The notes: generated by a model not told the origin, from the letters alone. A stretch of 64,000 nucleotides of DNA from Alphaproteobacteria bacterium (GCA_033344895.1 JAWPMN010000001.1:2159501-2223500); one strand, 5' to 3'; counted from the first letter of the stretch, positions 20,646-29,179 are shown. Program-made: numbers and translations.

Positions 20646-21398
20646 TCAAACTACCCAGACACCGACAATGGTCTCCGTCGACAGGCCGTCCTGGCGTTCT
20701 CCGACCGGTGCGACGGGCCAGGTCCAGTGTCGTTCCGGCGCGGGCAGAAGGGCCTGTGCAGCCAGGTTTTCCGCGTCGACGATGTCGCCCTTCCGGTTGC
20801 GGTGGGTTCGTCGCGCGTCCCCGATCACGACGGCCTTGCCGGGCAGAGCTTTCAGGTCGCGCACATGGTCCCGCATGATCTGGCCGGAGACGCCATGTTC
20901 GAAGATCGGTGTCGACAGATTGCGTCTTGCGATCGCCCGCAATGGCAGGATGGGAAGTTGAGAGATCAGGTTGACCGAGACGACGTAATCGGCGTCCTCG
21001 AAGGCCTGCAGCGCACTCTGTGGCCGTTCCCACAACGATTGGCCCCGAAACAGTTTCTCCGCCGCGCCCTGGACATCCATCAGACGATACTCCGCATTGG
21101 CGGGCAGGGACAGACCCCGCAACCGCACCGCATCGATCAGGACGACCCGGGCGCAGCGGTCGGAAAGGGCATCCAGCGGTACGTCCAGGCATTGGCCGGC
21201 CCCTAGGATCACTGCGGTACCGCAATTCTCCGGGAGGGTGTCCAGAATGGCGGTTCTTGTATTGCGCTGATGGTCCGCCCAAGCGGCCGCGCAACGCCGG
21301 GACCGGTGCCGTATCGCGATGGCTTCAGACAGATAGCCGAGACGCCGCGCCCAGGTCGGGCAGGGCGTGGTCAGGTACTCCAGTGCTTCCAGGATCAT
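20646..21398 (-). CDS. Methyltransferase-like protein of unknown substrate
   Basis: A 250-residue protein starting MILEALEYL. A Rossmann-like core is suggested by GTAVILGAGQCLDVPLDAL and RVVLIDAVRLRG, where a glycine-rich turn and an acidic residue after strand 2 would bind S-adenosylmethionine. The middle has DADYVVSVNLISQLPILPLR. The catalytic role is not identified. It starts seven bases after the stop of the small membrane protein gene and is the last gene of the operon that begins with the HIG1 gene. Confidence 0.6.
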   Translation of the reverse strand: MILEALEYLTTPCPTWARRLGYLSEAIAIRHRSRRCAAAWADHQRNTRTAILDTLPENCGTAVILGAGQCLDVPLDALSDRCARVVLIDAVRLRGLSLPANAEYRLMDVQGAAEKLFRGQSLWERPQSALQAFEDADYVVSVNLISQLPILPLRAIARRNLSTPIFEHGVSGQIMRDHVRDLKALPGKAVVIGDARRTHRNRKGDIVDAENLAAQALLPAPERHWTWPVAPVGERQDGLSTETIVGVWVV

Positions 21399-21405
21399 GG
21401 CCGCC

Positions 21406-21690
21406 CTATTGCGGCGGCTCGGTCGCCGAGAACTCGATCGAGGCGATGAACAGGAAGAACAGGGCCAACATGACGTACATGACGCGCTTCTGCAGCTCGA
21501 TATAGTGCAGGCCTTCGTCGGTGTAGTATTCGGCCTTCTTCTTGAACAGGGAGTCCTTGTGGCCGAATCTCGGAATGCCGGGCTTGAGATGCCGCCAGGC
21601 AAAAAATTGCAGCGCCACGCCGATGACACAGCACAGGGCCAACAGCCCAAGAATGGTCATCTGCGCCAGTTCGATGAGCCCGCTATCCAT
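21406..21690 (-). CDS. Small conserved membrane protein
   Basis: A 94-residue protein starting MDSGLIELAQ. Two membrane helices (MTILGLLALCCVIGVALQFF and VMYVMLALFFLFIASIEF) flank a charged middle with FGHKDSLFKKKAEYYTDEG. Function is unknown. It lies between the adenosyltransferase and methyltransferase-like genes with gaps of two and seven bases, so it is co-transcribed and probably translationally coupled. Confidence 0.72.
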   Translation of the reverse strand: MDSGLIELAQMTILGLLALCCVIGVALQFFAWRHLKPGIPRFGHKDSLFKKKAEYYTDEGLHYIELQKRVMYVMLALFFLFIASIEFSATEPPQ

Positions 21691-21692
21691 GG

Positions 21693-22256
21693 TCAGCGAT
21701 TCGCACCGGGGACCCAAAGAACATCGGCCTTGCCGCCGTCATTCTCATAGCGTCCCAAAACGAAAAACAGGTCCGACAGCCGGTTCAGATACTTCACCGA
21801 TTCCGGGTTGACCGTTTCCGCTTCGGCCAACGCAACGACAAGACGTTCCGCGCGGCGGGTCACCGTGCGGGCCAGATGCAGATAGGCCGCCGCCGGCGTT
21901 CCGCCCGGCAGAACGAAGCTCTTCAGCGGTTCCAGGGACGCGTTGTAGCGGTCGATCTCGTCCTCAAGGGCCTTCACCTGGCTGGCTTCGACGCGCAGGG
22001 CGCTGGAACGACGTTCCGTTCCCTCCGGCGTGCAAAGGTCGGCGCCCAGGTCAAAAAGGTCGTTCTGGATGCGTGACAGAAGGTCGTCGATCTCGCCCGT
22101 TGTGTGCTGACGCACCATGCCGATGGCGGCGTTGGCTTCGTCCACGGTTCCGTAGGCTTCGACCCGCAGATCGTGTTTGGCGCGGCGGGACCCGTCGCCC
22201 AGCGACGTCTGTCCCGCGTCGCCGCCGCGGGTATAGATCTTCGACAGTGTGACCAA
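21693..22256 (-). CDS. pduO: PduO-type cob(I)alamin adenosyltransferase
   Basis: A 187-residue ATP:corrinoid adenosyltransferase that makes the coenzyme form of B12. Its N-terminal ATP loop reads [16 protein letters not shown]; the central helix carries [16 protein letters not shown], and the C-terminal helix has [19 protein letters not shown], all family signatures. It starts three bases after the stop of the HIG1-like gene. Its presence implies a B12-dependent enzyme in this organism, perhaps methylmalonyl-CoA mutase, but none lies in the window. Confidence 0.93.
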   Translation of the reverse strand: MVTLSKIYTRGGDAGQTSLGDGSRRAKHDLRVEAYGTVDEANAAIGMVRQHTTGEIDDLLSRIQNDLFDLGADLCTPEGTERRSSALRVEASQVKALEDEIDRYNASLEPLKSFVLPGGTPAAAYLHLARTVTRRAERLVVALAEAETVNPESVKYLNRLSDLFFVLGRYENDGGKADVLWVPGANR

Positions 22257-22259
22257 TGG

Positions 22260-22463
22260 TCAGCTCCCGCTGCGCAACAGACCCAGGGCAACCGCGAACA
22301 TCGCCAGCGCGATCATCTGCGCCAGGATGCGATAGCGCATCAGGCGATTGCCCCATTTGTTGTTGAACTCGCCGCCGCGCGCCATGGCGATGATCCCGGT
22401 AAACAGGATTCCGACCGTTGCGACCATGGCGATGACCATCAGGATGATTGCAAATATTGTCAT
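22260..22463 (-). CDS. HIG1-domain twin transmembrane protein
   Basis: A 67-residue protein with two membrane helices (IFAIILMVIAMVATVGILFT and MIALAMFAVALGLL) joined by the HIG1-type loop GGEFNNKWGNRLMRYRILAQ. Eukaryotic relatives assist respiratory complex IV and supercomplexes; bacterial members are uncharacterised. It is the first gene of an operon with the adenosyltransferase, a common alphaproteobacterial arrangement. Confidence 0.88.
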   Translation of the reverse strand: MTIFAIILMVIAMVATVGILFTGIIAMARGGEFNNKWGNRLMRYRILAQMIALAMFAVALGLLRSGS

Positions 22464-22631
22464 GTCGACTCATTTAGCTCGGTACGGGCCCTTCGGAAAG
22501 AGCCTAGCACGATGCGCGACACCCCGTCGCGATTTGGAATGGACAGGCGCTGGACAGCGTCCTGACCCCAATTGCTCACCCCGCCGCCGCGGGACCGGGG
22601 CGCGGCTTGTCCGGTGTAGCAGGGATCGGCG

Positions 22632-23660
22632 TCATGCCATATAGCCGCCCAGCATTGCGGTCACGCAACGATCCAGGCCTTCTTCGCAATACCCGCCGCC
22701 TTTCACGAAGACGGTCGGCAGGTCCAGGTCGGCAATCGCCCTCCCAATCCCCGGAAAATCGTCGAGAACCAGCTCGAACTTGCAGATGCTGTCCTTTTCG
22801 AAAGTGTCGACACCTGCCAGCACCACCAGTGCATCGGCGCCGAAATCGGTGATGGCCTGTTGCGCGCGGGCAAGCGCCGGGTCGAATTCCGACCAGGTCG
22901 TGCCGGGTGGAAGCGGGATGTTCAGGTTGCACCCCGCACCACGTCTGGTGCCGGTCTCATCCGCGAAGCCCGAGAAATAGGGATAGTCGTGCCGCGGGTC
23001 GCAATGGATCGAGACCGTCAGGACATCATCGCGTTCATAGAAGATCGCCTGGGTTCCATTGCAGTGATGGTAGTCGACATCGAGATACGCGATTTTGCCG
23101 ACGCCTTCCCGGCACAGGGTTTCTATCGCCAGGCTCTCCGTCGCCAGGAAGCAGTATCCCCCGTAATAGTCATAGCCGGCATGATGCCCGCCGGGCCGGC
23201 TAAGGGCGAATACCGCTTCGCGGTCCGCGGCGAGGCGCCGTGCCGCATCCACCGCGACCTGGGCGGACCAGTAGGCGGCCTCCCAGGTGCCGGGGCCGAT
23301 CGGTGTGCCGGTGTCGAATGCATAGTAGCTCAGCTTGCCTTCGATCGTCTCCGGCACCGCCTGCCGCATGCCGCGCTGGACGTTGGCCAGCGGCAGAGCC
23401 TCGCCGGCATCCCCATAGGCGCGCACCCATTCGTCCCAGGCGGTCTCCAGAAACGCGACATAAGCCGGGTCATGAACCCATCCGATCGGTGCCCTTCCAT
23501 GATCGGCCGGGGTCAGTATCTCCGCATTCAGATCACGGCGCAGCGCATCCAGGACGATTTCGGCATTGCGCCAGGGCGAGGCCGTCTCCGTGACGACCCC
23601 GTTCACGATATCGAATTTCGGTCGATAGGCCTTATGCCGATCGCTGTAGACGGTCCGCAT
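22632..23660 (-). CDS. Histone deacetylase-family amidohydrolase (acetylpolyamine deacetylase-like)
   Basis: A 342-residue zinc amidohydrolase. It has the tandem active-site histidines in RPGGHHAGYDYYGGYC, zinc ligands in DVDYHHCNGT (Asp and His), and a second Asp in LAGVDTFEKD. Family members remove acetyl groups from polyamines or other short amides; bacterial ones close to this (AphA-like) act on acetylputrescine or acetylcadaverine. The start ATG 23660 lies 29 bases inside the end of the upstream nitrilase gene, so the two are translationally coupled, which supports a shared amide or polyamine pathway. Confidence 0.88.
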   Translation of the reverse strand: MRTVYSDRHKAYRPKFDIVNGVVTETASPWRNAEIVLDALRRDLNAEILTPADHGRAPIGWVHDPAYVAFLETAWDEWVRAYGDAGEALPLANVQRGMRQAVPETIEGKLSYYAFDTGTPIGPGTWEAAYWSAQVAVDAARRLAADREAVFALSRPGGHHAGYDYYGGYCFLATESLAIETLCREGVGKIAYLDVDYHHCNGTQAIFYERDDVLTVSIHCDPRHDYPYFSGFADETGTRRGAGCNLNIPLPPGTTWSEFDPALARAQQAITDFGADALVVLAGVDTFEKDSICKFELVLDDFPGIGRAIADLDLPTVFVKGGGYCEEGLDRCVTAMLGGYMA

Positions 23661-24573
23661 TGCCGGTTTCCATCACGAGACTGTCGGCCGACCATGCGCC
23701 GGGCCATACTTCCGGCTGATTTTCGCGCAGTTTCCGGACCTTTCCGACGGGAATATCCCGCGCGTGTAGGCGCGGACCCAGCGGATCGTCTTTCGGTGCT
23801 TCGCTGAACGGCCCGATTTCGGCGAACCGGCCGTCAAAGCCGAGATCCGCCTCGCAGGGGAGATAGACCGCCGCGCCGGACACGTTCGGGCGCGGGTCTT
23901 TCAGTGGCGTGGCGCCGATCGCGCCCACAACGGCGACCGTCGTCATCAGTTCGACCGCGCGTGCCTTTGCGCAACCGAAGACCCGGCTGTAGCCGGACAG
24001 CCGCTCTGTCATGGACGGGCAAAGGATCAGATCGAGGTCCGGTGCGGTCTGCGCCAGTTTGACCGAGAGCGCCGGCAATTCGATATCCAGGCAGGTGACG
24101 ATGGCGCAGCGCAGACCATTCCAGTCGAACACCCGCATGCCGCTACCCGGGCGGATACCCCAGGAGGCAGGGTCCTTTTCCGGCGGCGTCATGCACAGTT
24201 TGGGCTGTATGAGAGGCCGGTCCCCGCCGACCGTGAACAGATGGGCGCCATTGTTGAACCCGCCCTTGCCGTCCGGAACCGGCCAGGTACCGGCCATGAT
24301 GTCAATACCGTGCTTGTCCGCGATTTTCTGCGTGCCGTCGAGCAGGGCGTCCGCCGCCTCGGCCATGCGGGCCGGTTCCTTGCGGACATCGATATCCGGC
24401 CCGGCATAGGTCAGCCAGATTTCCGAGACATATTCCGGCACGACAAGCAGGTCGCTGCCGGAGTCCTTCGATTCTTTTGCAACGGTGTCCAGGCTGTCGA
24501 GCCATTCCGTCGGTCCGGAAAGCGTCCGGCCCATATTCGTTGCCCATAGGGTGATCGATACGGTCTCGGTCAT
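23632..24573 (-). CDS. Carbon-nitrogen hydrolase (nitrilase superfamily)
   Basis: A 313-residue protein with the full Glu-Lys-Cys triad: Glu47 in LLVVPEYVSE, Lys in QPKLCMTPPEKD and Cys in IVTCLDIELP. Such enzymes hydrolyse amides, carbamoyl amines or nitriles. Start ATG 24573 has GAGGA eight bases upstream. The 3' end overlaps the deacetylase gene by 29 bases. The pairing suggests stepwise removal of acyl or carbamoyl groups from polyamines; the exact substrate is inference. Confidence 0.88.
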   Translation of the reverse strand: MTETVSITLWATNMGRTLSGPTEWLDSLDTVAKESKDSGSDLLVVPEYVSEIWLTYAGPDIDVRKEPARMAEAADALLDGTQKIADKHGIDIMAGTWPVPDGKGGFNNGAHLFTVGGDRPLIQPKLCMTPPEKDPASWGIRPGSGMRVFDWNGLRCAIVTCLDIELPALSVKLAQTAPDLDLILCPSMTERLSGYSRVFGCAKARAVELMTTVAVVGAIGATPLKDPRPNVSGAAVYLPCEADLGFDGRFAEIGPFSEAPKDDPLGPRLHARDIPVGKVRKLRENQPEVWPGAWSADSLVMETGNADRLQRSA

Positions 24574-24635
24574 GGTCTGGATCCTCAAATTGTGATCACA
24601 AACAGCCTAGACCCGTATCCCCGTGCGGGCAAATA

Positions 24636-25040
24636 TCAATCGGCGCCTGCCTCGCGGGAGAGAGATTTCAGCGCTTCGAGGGCTGCGTCCGCATCCGGGG
24701 CGGGTACGAAAATATGGTCGTGAAAATACCCCGCGACTACATTGGCCGAGATTTCGTGCCGCGCCAGCGCATGCGCGAAGGCGGCCGTCAGACCGACCGC
24801 TTCCAGGCTTGAATGCACGCTCAGGGTTATGCGTCTGAACTGACGGGTATCGTTCAGGCCGGCCTGTCGGGCGGAGGTTTCGGACAGGATCAGCGTGTCG
24901 CCCTCGTCCTCCTGAAATCGCAGCAATGGCTTTTCCGCGATGACAAAATCGGAGGGAACCGACGCGAAGACATATGTCTGCGGATCCAGCGTCGGTTCCA
25001 TCTCGACAATCAGTTTTCTCAGATCGCTCTCGCCGGTCAT
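24636..25040 (-). CDS. ACT domain-containing protein
   Basis: A 134-residue protein related to the DUF2241/ACT_7 group. It has two regions: an N-terminal strand set (TYVFASVPSDFVIAEKPLL) and a C-terminal ACT half (VGLTAAFAHALARHEISANV, then VVAGYFHDHIFVP). ACT domains bind amino acids or other small ligands and often regulate enzymes. No enzyme domain is attached. It sits upstream of the nitrilase-deacetylase pair on the same strand, 62 bases away. Confidence 0.82.
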   Translation of the reverse strand: MTGESDLRKLIVEMEPTLDPQTYVFASVPSDFVIAEKPLLRFQEDEGDTLILSETSARQAGLNDTRQFRRITLSVHSSLEAVGLTAAFAHALARHEISANVVAGYFHDHIFVPAPDADAALEALKSLSREAGAD

Positions 25041-25146
25041 TGCCCTGATTCCGAAAATTGGCTGGATTCATGGCTACCGTCCCGTTTGGACATGGCCAAG
25101 CGAAAACTACCCGGCGAGAGCTGACCCGGCGACAACGGGTGGCCGC

Positions 25147-25560
25147 CTAGGTATTACAGATCACGACCTTCTGCTTCGAACATGCCACTGTCCGATCTGG
25201 AAAAGCCGCCTGATATACCGGGTTTTCAAACAGCCGCAGCAGCGAATCCCGGTCGGGATAGCTGCCGATTGCGATCAGGTCCCAATCTTCCTCCTCCCCC
25301 AGAAACGCACCGGCGCAGGGGGCGATCATCAGAAAATTCCCGCCGGCGTTCTGCATGGCAGGAATGCTGGTTTCGGCGTAGCGGTCGAACGCGGACTGGT
25401 CGCGAATCTTGAACAGGTTCAACAATGTGACGGGCTGATCTGAAGGACGGTCCAGTATCCGACGCCACTGTGCCTTGGTCGGGGCCGCGCCGTCGCTGCC
25501 GTCGCCGAATGCGGCGGCAAGGGCATCAATGTGACTTTCGATCGAAGTGGTTGCGTTCAT
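25147..25560 (-). CDS. DUF1330-like protein
   Basis: A 137-residue protein with a ferredoxin-like dimeric alpha-beta barrel pattern: PVTLLNLFKIRDQSAFDRYA, GGNFLMIAPCAGAFLG, WDLIAIGSYPDRDSLLRLF and ENPVYQAAFPDR. This matches DUF1330-type proteins whose activity is unknown. It is divergent from a TetR gene across a 52-base region that holds two inverted-repeat operators, so it is almost certainly the regulated target. Confidence 0.72.
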   Translation of the reverse strand: MNATTSIESHIDALAAAFGDGSDGAAPTKAQWRRILDRPSDQPVTLLNLFKIRDQSAFDRYAETSIPAMQNAGGNFLMIAPCAGAFLGEEEDWDLIAIGSYPDRDSLLRLFENPVYQAAFPDRTVACSKQKVVICNT

Positions 25561-25580
25561 GGTTGGCGCTCCGTATTTTT

Positions 25581-25594
25581 TTGACGCGTGTAAA
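25581..25594. promoter_or_regulatory. Probable TetR operator 1
   Basis: TTGACGCGTGTAAA is an imperfect copy of the palindrome TTGAC-N4-GTCAA, matching it at four of five positions in the right arm. It lies about 20 bases upstream of the DUF1330-like start and 25 bases from operator 2. Confidence 0.5.
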
Positions 25595-25605
25595 ATAATG
25601 AGAAA

Positions 25606-25619
25606 TTGACAGATGTCAA
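25606..25619. promoter_or_regulatory. Probable TetR operator 2, over the tetR start codon
   Basis: TTGACAGATGTCAA is a perfect five-base inverted repeat around a four-base spacer. The tetR ATG at 25613 lies inside it, so bound repressor would block its own expression. Confidence 0.6.
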
Positions 25620-26212
25620 AAAAATCAAAGGCTGAACGTACGAGGGAAGAAATCCTGGATGCTGCCTGGGCTTTGGTCTCGGCCCGGGGCGACGCTGTTT
25701 CGATGGCGGAGATCGCGACCGCTGCGGGCAGGACACGCCAGGCGGTCTATACGCATTTTCCGTCGCGCGGCGCGCTTTTGGTGGCGCTTGTCCGACATGC
25801 CGATTTTCGTTTCGATATCTGGGATGCCTTCGGCAACGCCATGGCGCAATCGAATGCCGATAGCCGTTTCGACGCCTGCCTGGATGCCTGGTTTGACTTC
25901 GTGCCCCGGATCCATCCCGTTGCCAGTGTCCTGATCCGGACACGCATGCAGGACGCGGATGCGGCCGCTGCCTGGACCGACCGCATGGACGCGCTACGCG
26001 CTTTCCTGGCTGAGTTGCTTGAAACCGTTCGGGCGGAAGGACGGCTTGACCCCGCATGGGAGGTTGCGGAGGCGTCGGACTACCTCTGGACCACGATATC
26101 GGTCCAGAGTTGGGACCTTCTGGTAAGCGACTGCAATTGGCCGCCGGAACGGGCGACGGCCAGACTGAAACAGGCCGCCCGCAAGGTCCTGCTGGCGCCG
26201 CCATGCGCCTGA
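25613..26212 (+). CDS. TetR/AcrR family transcriptional regulator
   Basis: A 199-residue repressor. The HTH reads TREEILDAAWALVSARG then VSMAEIATAAGRTRQAVYTH, followed by FPSRGALLVALVRHAD. The C-terminal domain is helical with a Trp-rich end (YLWTTISVQSWDLL). It is divergent from the DUF1330-like gene, and two TTGAC-N4-GTCAA type sites lie between them, one over its own start codon, indicating autorepression. Confidence 0.9.
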   Translation: MSKKSKAERTREEILDAAWALVSARGDAVSMAEIATAAGRTRQAVYTHFPSRGALLVALVRHADFRFDIWDAFGNAMAQSNADSRFDACLDAWFDFVPRIHPVASVLIRTRMQDADAAAAWTDRMDALRAFLAELLETVRAEGRLDPAWEVAEASDYLWTTISVQSWDLLVSDCNWPPERATARLKQAARKVLLAPPCA

Positions 26213-26222
26213 AAAGCGAAAC

Positions 26223-26243
26223 GCCCCGCCGAGAGGGCGGGGC
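26223..26243. terminator. Hairpin between the convergent tetR and phaA genes
   Basis: GCCCCGCC-gagag-GGCGGGGC forms a perfect eight-pair stem in the 60 bases between two convergent stops. Flanking T-runs are weak (a short one on the minus strand), so it may serve as a bidirectional terminator. Confidence 0.55.
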
Positions 26244-26272
26244 GATCCGAAATTGGTTGGACTATTGCGCGA

Positions 26273-27445
26273 TCAGCGCTCGACGCACATCGCGACACCC
26301 ATGCCGCCGCCGATGCAAAGCGTGGCCAGGCCCTTTTTCGCATCCTGCTTGATCATCTCATGCAGCAATGTGACGAACACGCGGTTTCCGGATGCGCCGA
26401 CCGGATGGCCCAGGGCGATGGCGCCGCCGTTGACGTTCACCTTCGACGGATCCCAGCCCATGTCCTTGTTGACCGCCAGGGCCTGTGCCGCGAAAGCCTC
26501 GTTGGCCTCGATCAGGTCCAGATCGTCCACGGACCATCCGGCCTTTTCCAGGGCCTTGCGTGACGCCGGGATCGGGCCGGTGCCCATGATCGCCGGATCG
26601 ACGCCGGCCGTGGCCCAGGACACGATCCGCGCCAGCGGAGTAATGCCGCGCTTGGACGCCTCATCGGCGGTCATCAGGACGACCGTGGACGCGCCGTCAT
26701 TGATGCCCGATGCGTTGCCCGCCGTCACTGTTCCTTCCTTGTCGAAGGCCGGGCGCAGCTTGGCCAGGTTGTCGATGGTCGTGCCGTGTTTGGGATACTC
26801 GTCCTCGGAGACGACGGTTTCACCCTTGCGTGTCTTGATCGTGACCGGCGCGATTTCGTCCTTGAACTTGCCGGCCTTTTGGGCGGCCTCGGCCTTGTTC
26901 TGGGAGGCGACGGCGAACTCGTCCTGCTCTTCGCGCGTCAACTGCCATTGACGGGCGACGTTTTCCGCCGTGTTGCCCATGTGATAGCCGTTGAAGGCGC
27001 ACCAGAGGCCGTCCTTGATCATGGTGTCGACGAATTTCATGTCGCCCATTTTCTGGCCGTTGCGCAGATGCGCGCAATGGGGGGCCTGGCTCATGCTTTC
27101 CTGACCGCCCGCAACGACGATGCTGGCGTCGCCGGCCATGATCGACTGCATGCCAAGGGCAACAGCGCGCAGTCCGGAGCCGCAGAGCTGGTTCATCTGA
27201 TAGGCGGTCTTCTCATAGGGAATTCCGGCGTCGATCGCCGCCTGGCGGGCCGGGTTCTGCCCGGTGCCGGCCGTCAGGATCTGCCCCAGGATCACTTCAT
27301 CGACCTCTTCCGGCGCAACGCCTGCGCGGTTCAGGGCTTCCTTGATGGCAACCGTGCCGAGATAGGAGGCCGCAACGCCGCTCAACGCGCCGTTGAAGCT
27401 GCCGACGGGGGTGCGGGCCGCACTGGCAATAACGATATCGGTCAT
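26273..27445 (-). CDS. phaA: Acetyl-CoA acetyltransferase (beta-ketothiolase)
   Basis: A 390-residue thiolase that condenses two acetyl-CoA to acetoacetyl-CoA, the first step of polyhydroxybutyrate synthesis, or runs in reverse in degradation. Nucleophile Cys lies in [10 protein letters not shown] (about 89), the catalytic His in [10 protein letters not shown] and the second Cys in [12 protein letters not shown]. It is downstream of the PHA synthase-like gene on the same strand, which supports the phaA label; no phaB reductase gene is present here. Confidence 0.93.
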   Translation of the reverse strand: MTDIVIASAARTPVGSFNGALSGVAASYLGTVAIKEALNRAGVAPEEVDEVILGQILTAGTGQNPARQAAIDAGIPYEKTAYQMNQLCGSGLRAVALGMQSIMAGDASIVVAGGQESMSQAPHCAHLRNGQKMGDMKFVDTMIKDGLWCAFNGYHMGNTAENVARQWQLTREEQDEFAVASQNKAEAAQKAGKFKDEIAPVTIKTRKGETVVSEDEYPKHGTTIDNLAKLRPAFDKEGTVTAGNASGINDGASTVVLMTADEASKRGITPLARIVSWATAGVDPAIMGTGPIPASRKALEKAGWSVDDLDLIEANEAFAAQALAVNKDMGWDPSKVNVNGGAIALGHPVGASGNRVFVTLLHEMIKQDAKKGLATLCIGGGMGVAMCVER

Positions 27446-27591
27446 CTGGGGTTCCTCCTGTCAGACGTTGTTATGCCGCAAGCGTGCGGCCATCGAAGGC
27501 GCTGCCGCCCCCATTCGTCAACCATTGTTGCGCCGCACAATAAACCGGTGCATTGCGATGGATCAACCGTCCAATCCGGGCCGAACCGGCA

Positions 27592-28887
27592 CTATGCCTT
27601 TGCCGGCGCGTCCGGATCGTCGAGAAACTCGGCCAGGGGGCGCCAAACCCGATCCGGCGCGCTACGCGCGGTGACCATGCCAATATGCCCTGCCCTGGGC
27701 GTGATCGCCATGCCCCGCGGCAGGGCATGCGCCAGCGCTGAGGCCGAGGCCGGCGGGACAATCCGGTCCGCAGCCGGAATGATGGACAGGGCGGGCTTGC
27801 GCCAGTTATCCGGCAGCACGGGCCGACCATCCACCCGCCACTGACCCTTGCCCGGCGTGTTCCGGCCATACCAGTGGGTGATGCATTCGCGGGCGACGGG
27901 CGCGGCCAGCGCAACCCCGTCGTTGAGCCAGTCCTCCAGCGCGACAAAGGCGGTCGCATTCTCATCGCATGGGTCCATCGCGGCAAAGGCGGCGAACTTG
28001 CGCAGGGCAAGAGTGGGGTCAAGCGCCGCGAAGAGGGTTTGCAGCATGTCGAGCGGCATCTCCCCCAGAACGGAGAGCGTCGGCTCCATGACAGGCATCA
28101 GGGCGGCCAGTCCTCGGGCCTGATCGGGGCGGTCAGCATGAAAATCCCAGGGAGTCGCCATCAGGACTAGGGCGTCGACATGGTCTTCAGCGCCCTGCGC
28201 CGCGGCGAGGGCCAGAAGTCCACCCATGCAATAGCCGATGGCCGCCGTAGAGGTGCCGGCATGTTCGGCGGCGACAACAAGGGCGCGTTGCAGACGGGCG
28301 ACATAATGGCTCAACGTGAAATCCCGTTCGACGGCACCGGGCGAATCCCAGTCGACGAGAAAAACCGAATGGCCGCGTGCTGCCAGCCACCGGGCCAGAC
28401 TGCGTTCCTCCCGGAGGTCCAGAATGTGGGCGCGGTTGACCAGCGACGGGATAAGGACCACGGGACGCCGGGTGCTACGTCCGGCGCGGAACGGTCGATA
28501 GTCCAGCAAACGCGTCGTGCCCTCCTGCCAAAGGACATCGGGGTCGGGGACCTGTCGGTGATAGGGGTGGGCGCGATAGGCCTGAATGCCGTCCAGCATC
28601 CGGCCGAGCCGTCGCCGCGCCTCAAGCTCTACCGCTAGCGTGAAGTCATTTTGACGGTTTGCCGCGTCTGGTTGACGCGCGCTTTGCGCTGCTCTTTTTT
28701 GCAGCCTTTCGGTCAGGTCCGCGGTCAGCGCGGACGCGTCCTTCGCCAGCCCCGGATTCCAGGCGATCGAGCCGTTCTTCAATGCGAGCGAGGCGGCGAT
28801 CAAGCTGGTGTAGTATCCGCTCGCCGCCGTCAGATGGATCGGAAGCGGTCTTGGGCCGGGGCGGGGCTTCGGCGGTACTGTGTTCAT
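27592..28887 (-). CDS. Short polyhydroxyalkanoate synthase-like alpha/beta hydrolase
   Basis: A 431-residue protein, shorter than the roughly 590 residues of class I PhaC. It carries the synthase-type nucleophile box GYCMGG (Cys220 instead of the lipase Ser), Asp374 in PAADRIVPP and His401 in RAGHIGMV, a complete Cys-Asp-His triad. The N-terminal region (RPLPIHLTAASGYYTSLI, EGTTRLLDY) looks like that of alphaproteobacterial PHA synthase homologues. Its first 80 codons overlap the end of the PhaE-like gene in another frame. PHA polymerisation is likely; a depolymerase-like role cannot be excluded. Confidence 0.82.
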   Translation of the reverse strand: MNTVPPKPRPGPRPLPIHLTAASGYYTSLIAASLALKNGSIAWNPGLAKDASALTADLTERLQKRAAQSARQPDAANRQNDFTLAVELEARRRLGRMLDGIQAYRAHPYHRQVPDPDVLWQEGTTRLLDYRPFRAGRSTRRPVVLIPSLVNRAHILDLREERSLARWLAARGHSVFLVDWDSPGAVERDFTLSHYVARLQRALVVAAEHAGTSTAAIGYCMGGLLALAAAQGAEDHVDALVLMATPWDFHADRPDQARGLAALMPVMEPTLSVLGEMPLDMLQTLFAALDPTLALRKFAAFAAMDPCDENATAFVALEDWLNDGVALAAPVARECITHWYGRNTPGKGQWRVDGRPVLPDNWRKPALSIIPAADRIVPPASASALAHALPRGMAITPRAGHIGMVTARSAPDRVWRPLAEFLDDPDAPAKA

Positions 28888-29179
28888 GCTCTGGCCTGCC
28901 TTCGTCGGAAACCGGTCCGGGGTTCAGATTTCCGGCCCATGCTGCAGCGGCATTCTGAAAGGCAGCGGTCGGGTCGGACATCGCTGCCGGACCGCCGCCT
29001 GGAAACCCCTGGGTTGCCTGCTGCCACAGCGCCATGGACTCCTGAACTGACTTCGCAAGCGCCGGGTCGGCGGCCATCGCGGAAAGCTGATCCTGCCACA
29101 AATCCGCGAAACGCCGCGCCAGATCTGCAAAATCCTCGGGCCCGTCCGGCCCCCCGTTGCTGTTCTTGGTCCGTGTCAT
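28646..29179 (-). CDS. PhaE-like accessory subunit
   Basis: A 177-residue protein starting MTRTKNSNGG. The N-terminal half is helical (FADLARRFADLWQDQLSAMA and KSVQESMALWQQATQGF) as in class III synthase PhaE subunits, and the C-terminal part has a coiled coil (LHQLDRRLARIEERLDRLES) and a Lys/Ser/Arg-rich tail (AAKKSSAKRASTRRGKPSK). It overlaps the synthase-like gene by 242 bases in a different frame on the same strand. Pairing with the short synthase would make a class III-type enzyme. It is divergent from phaR. Confidence 0.68.
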   Translation of the reverse strand: MTRTKNSNGGPDGPEDFADLARRFADLWQDQLSAMAADPALAKSVQESMALWQQATQGFPGGGPAAMSDPTAAFQNAAAAWAGNLNPGPVSDEGRPEHEHSTAEAPPRPKTASDPSDGGERILHQLDRRLARIEERLDRLESGAGEGRVRADRGPDRKAAKKSSAKRASTRRGKPSK

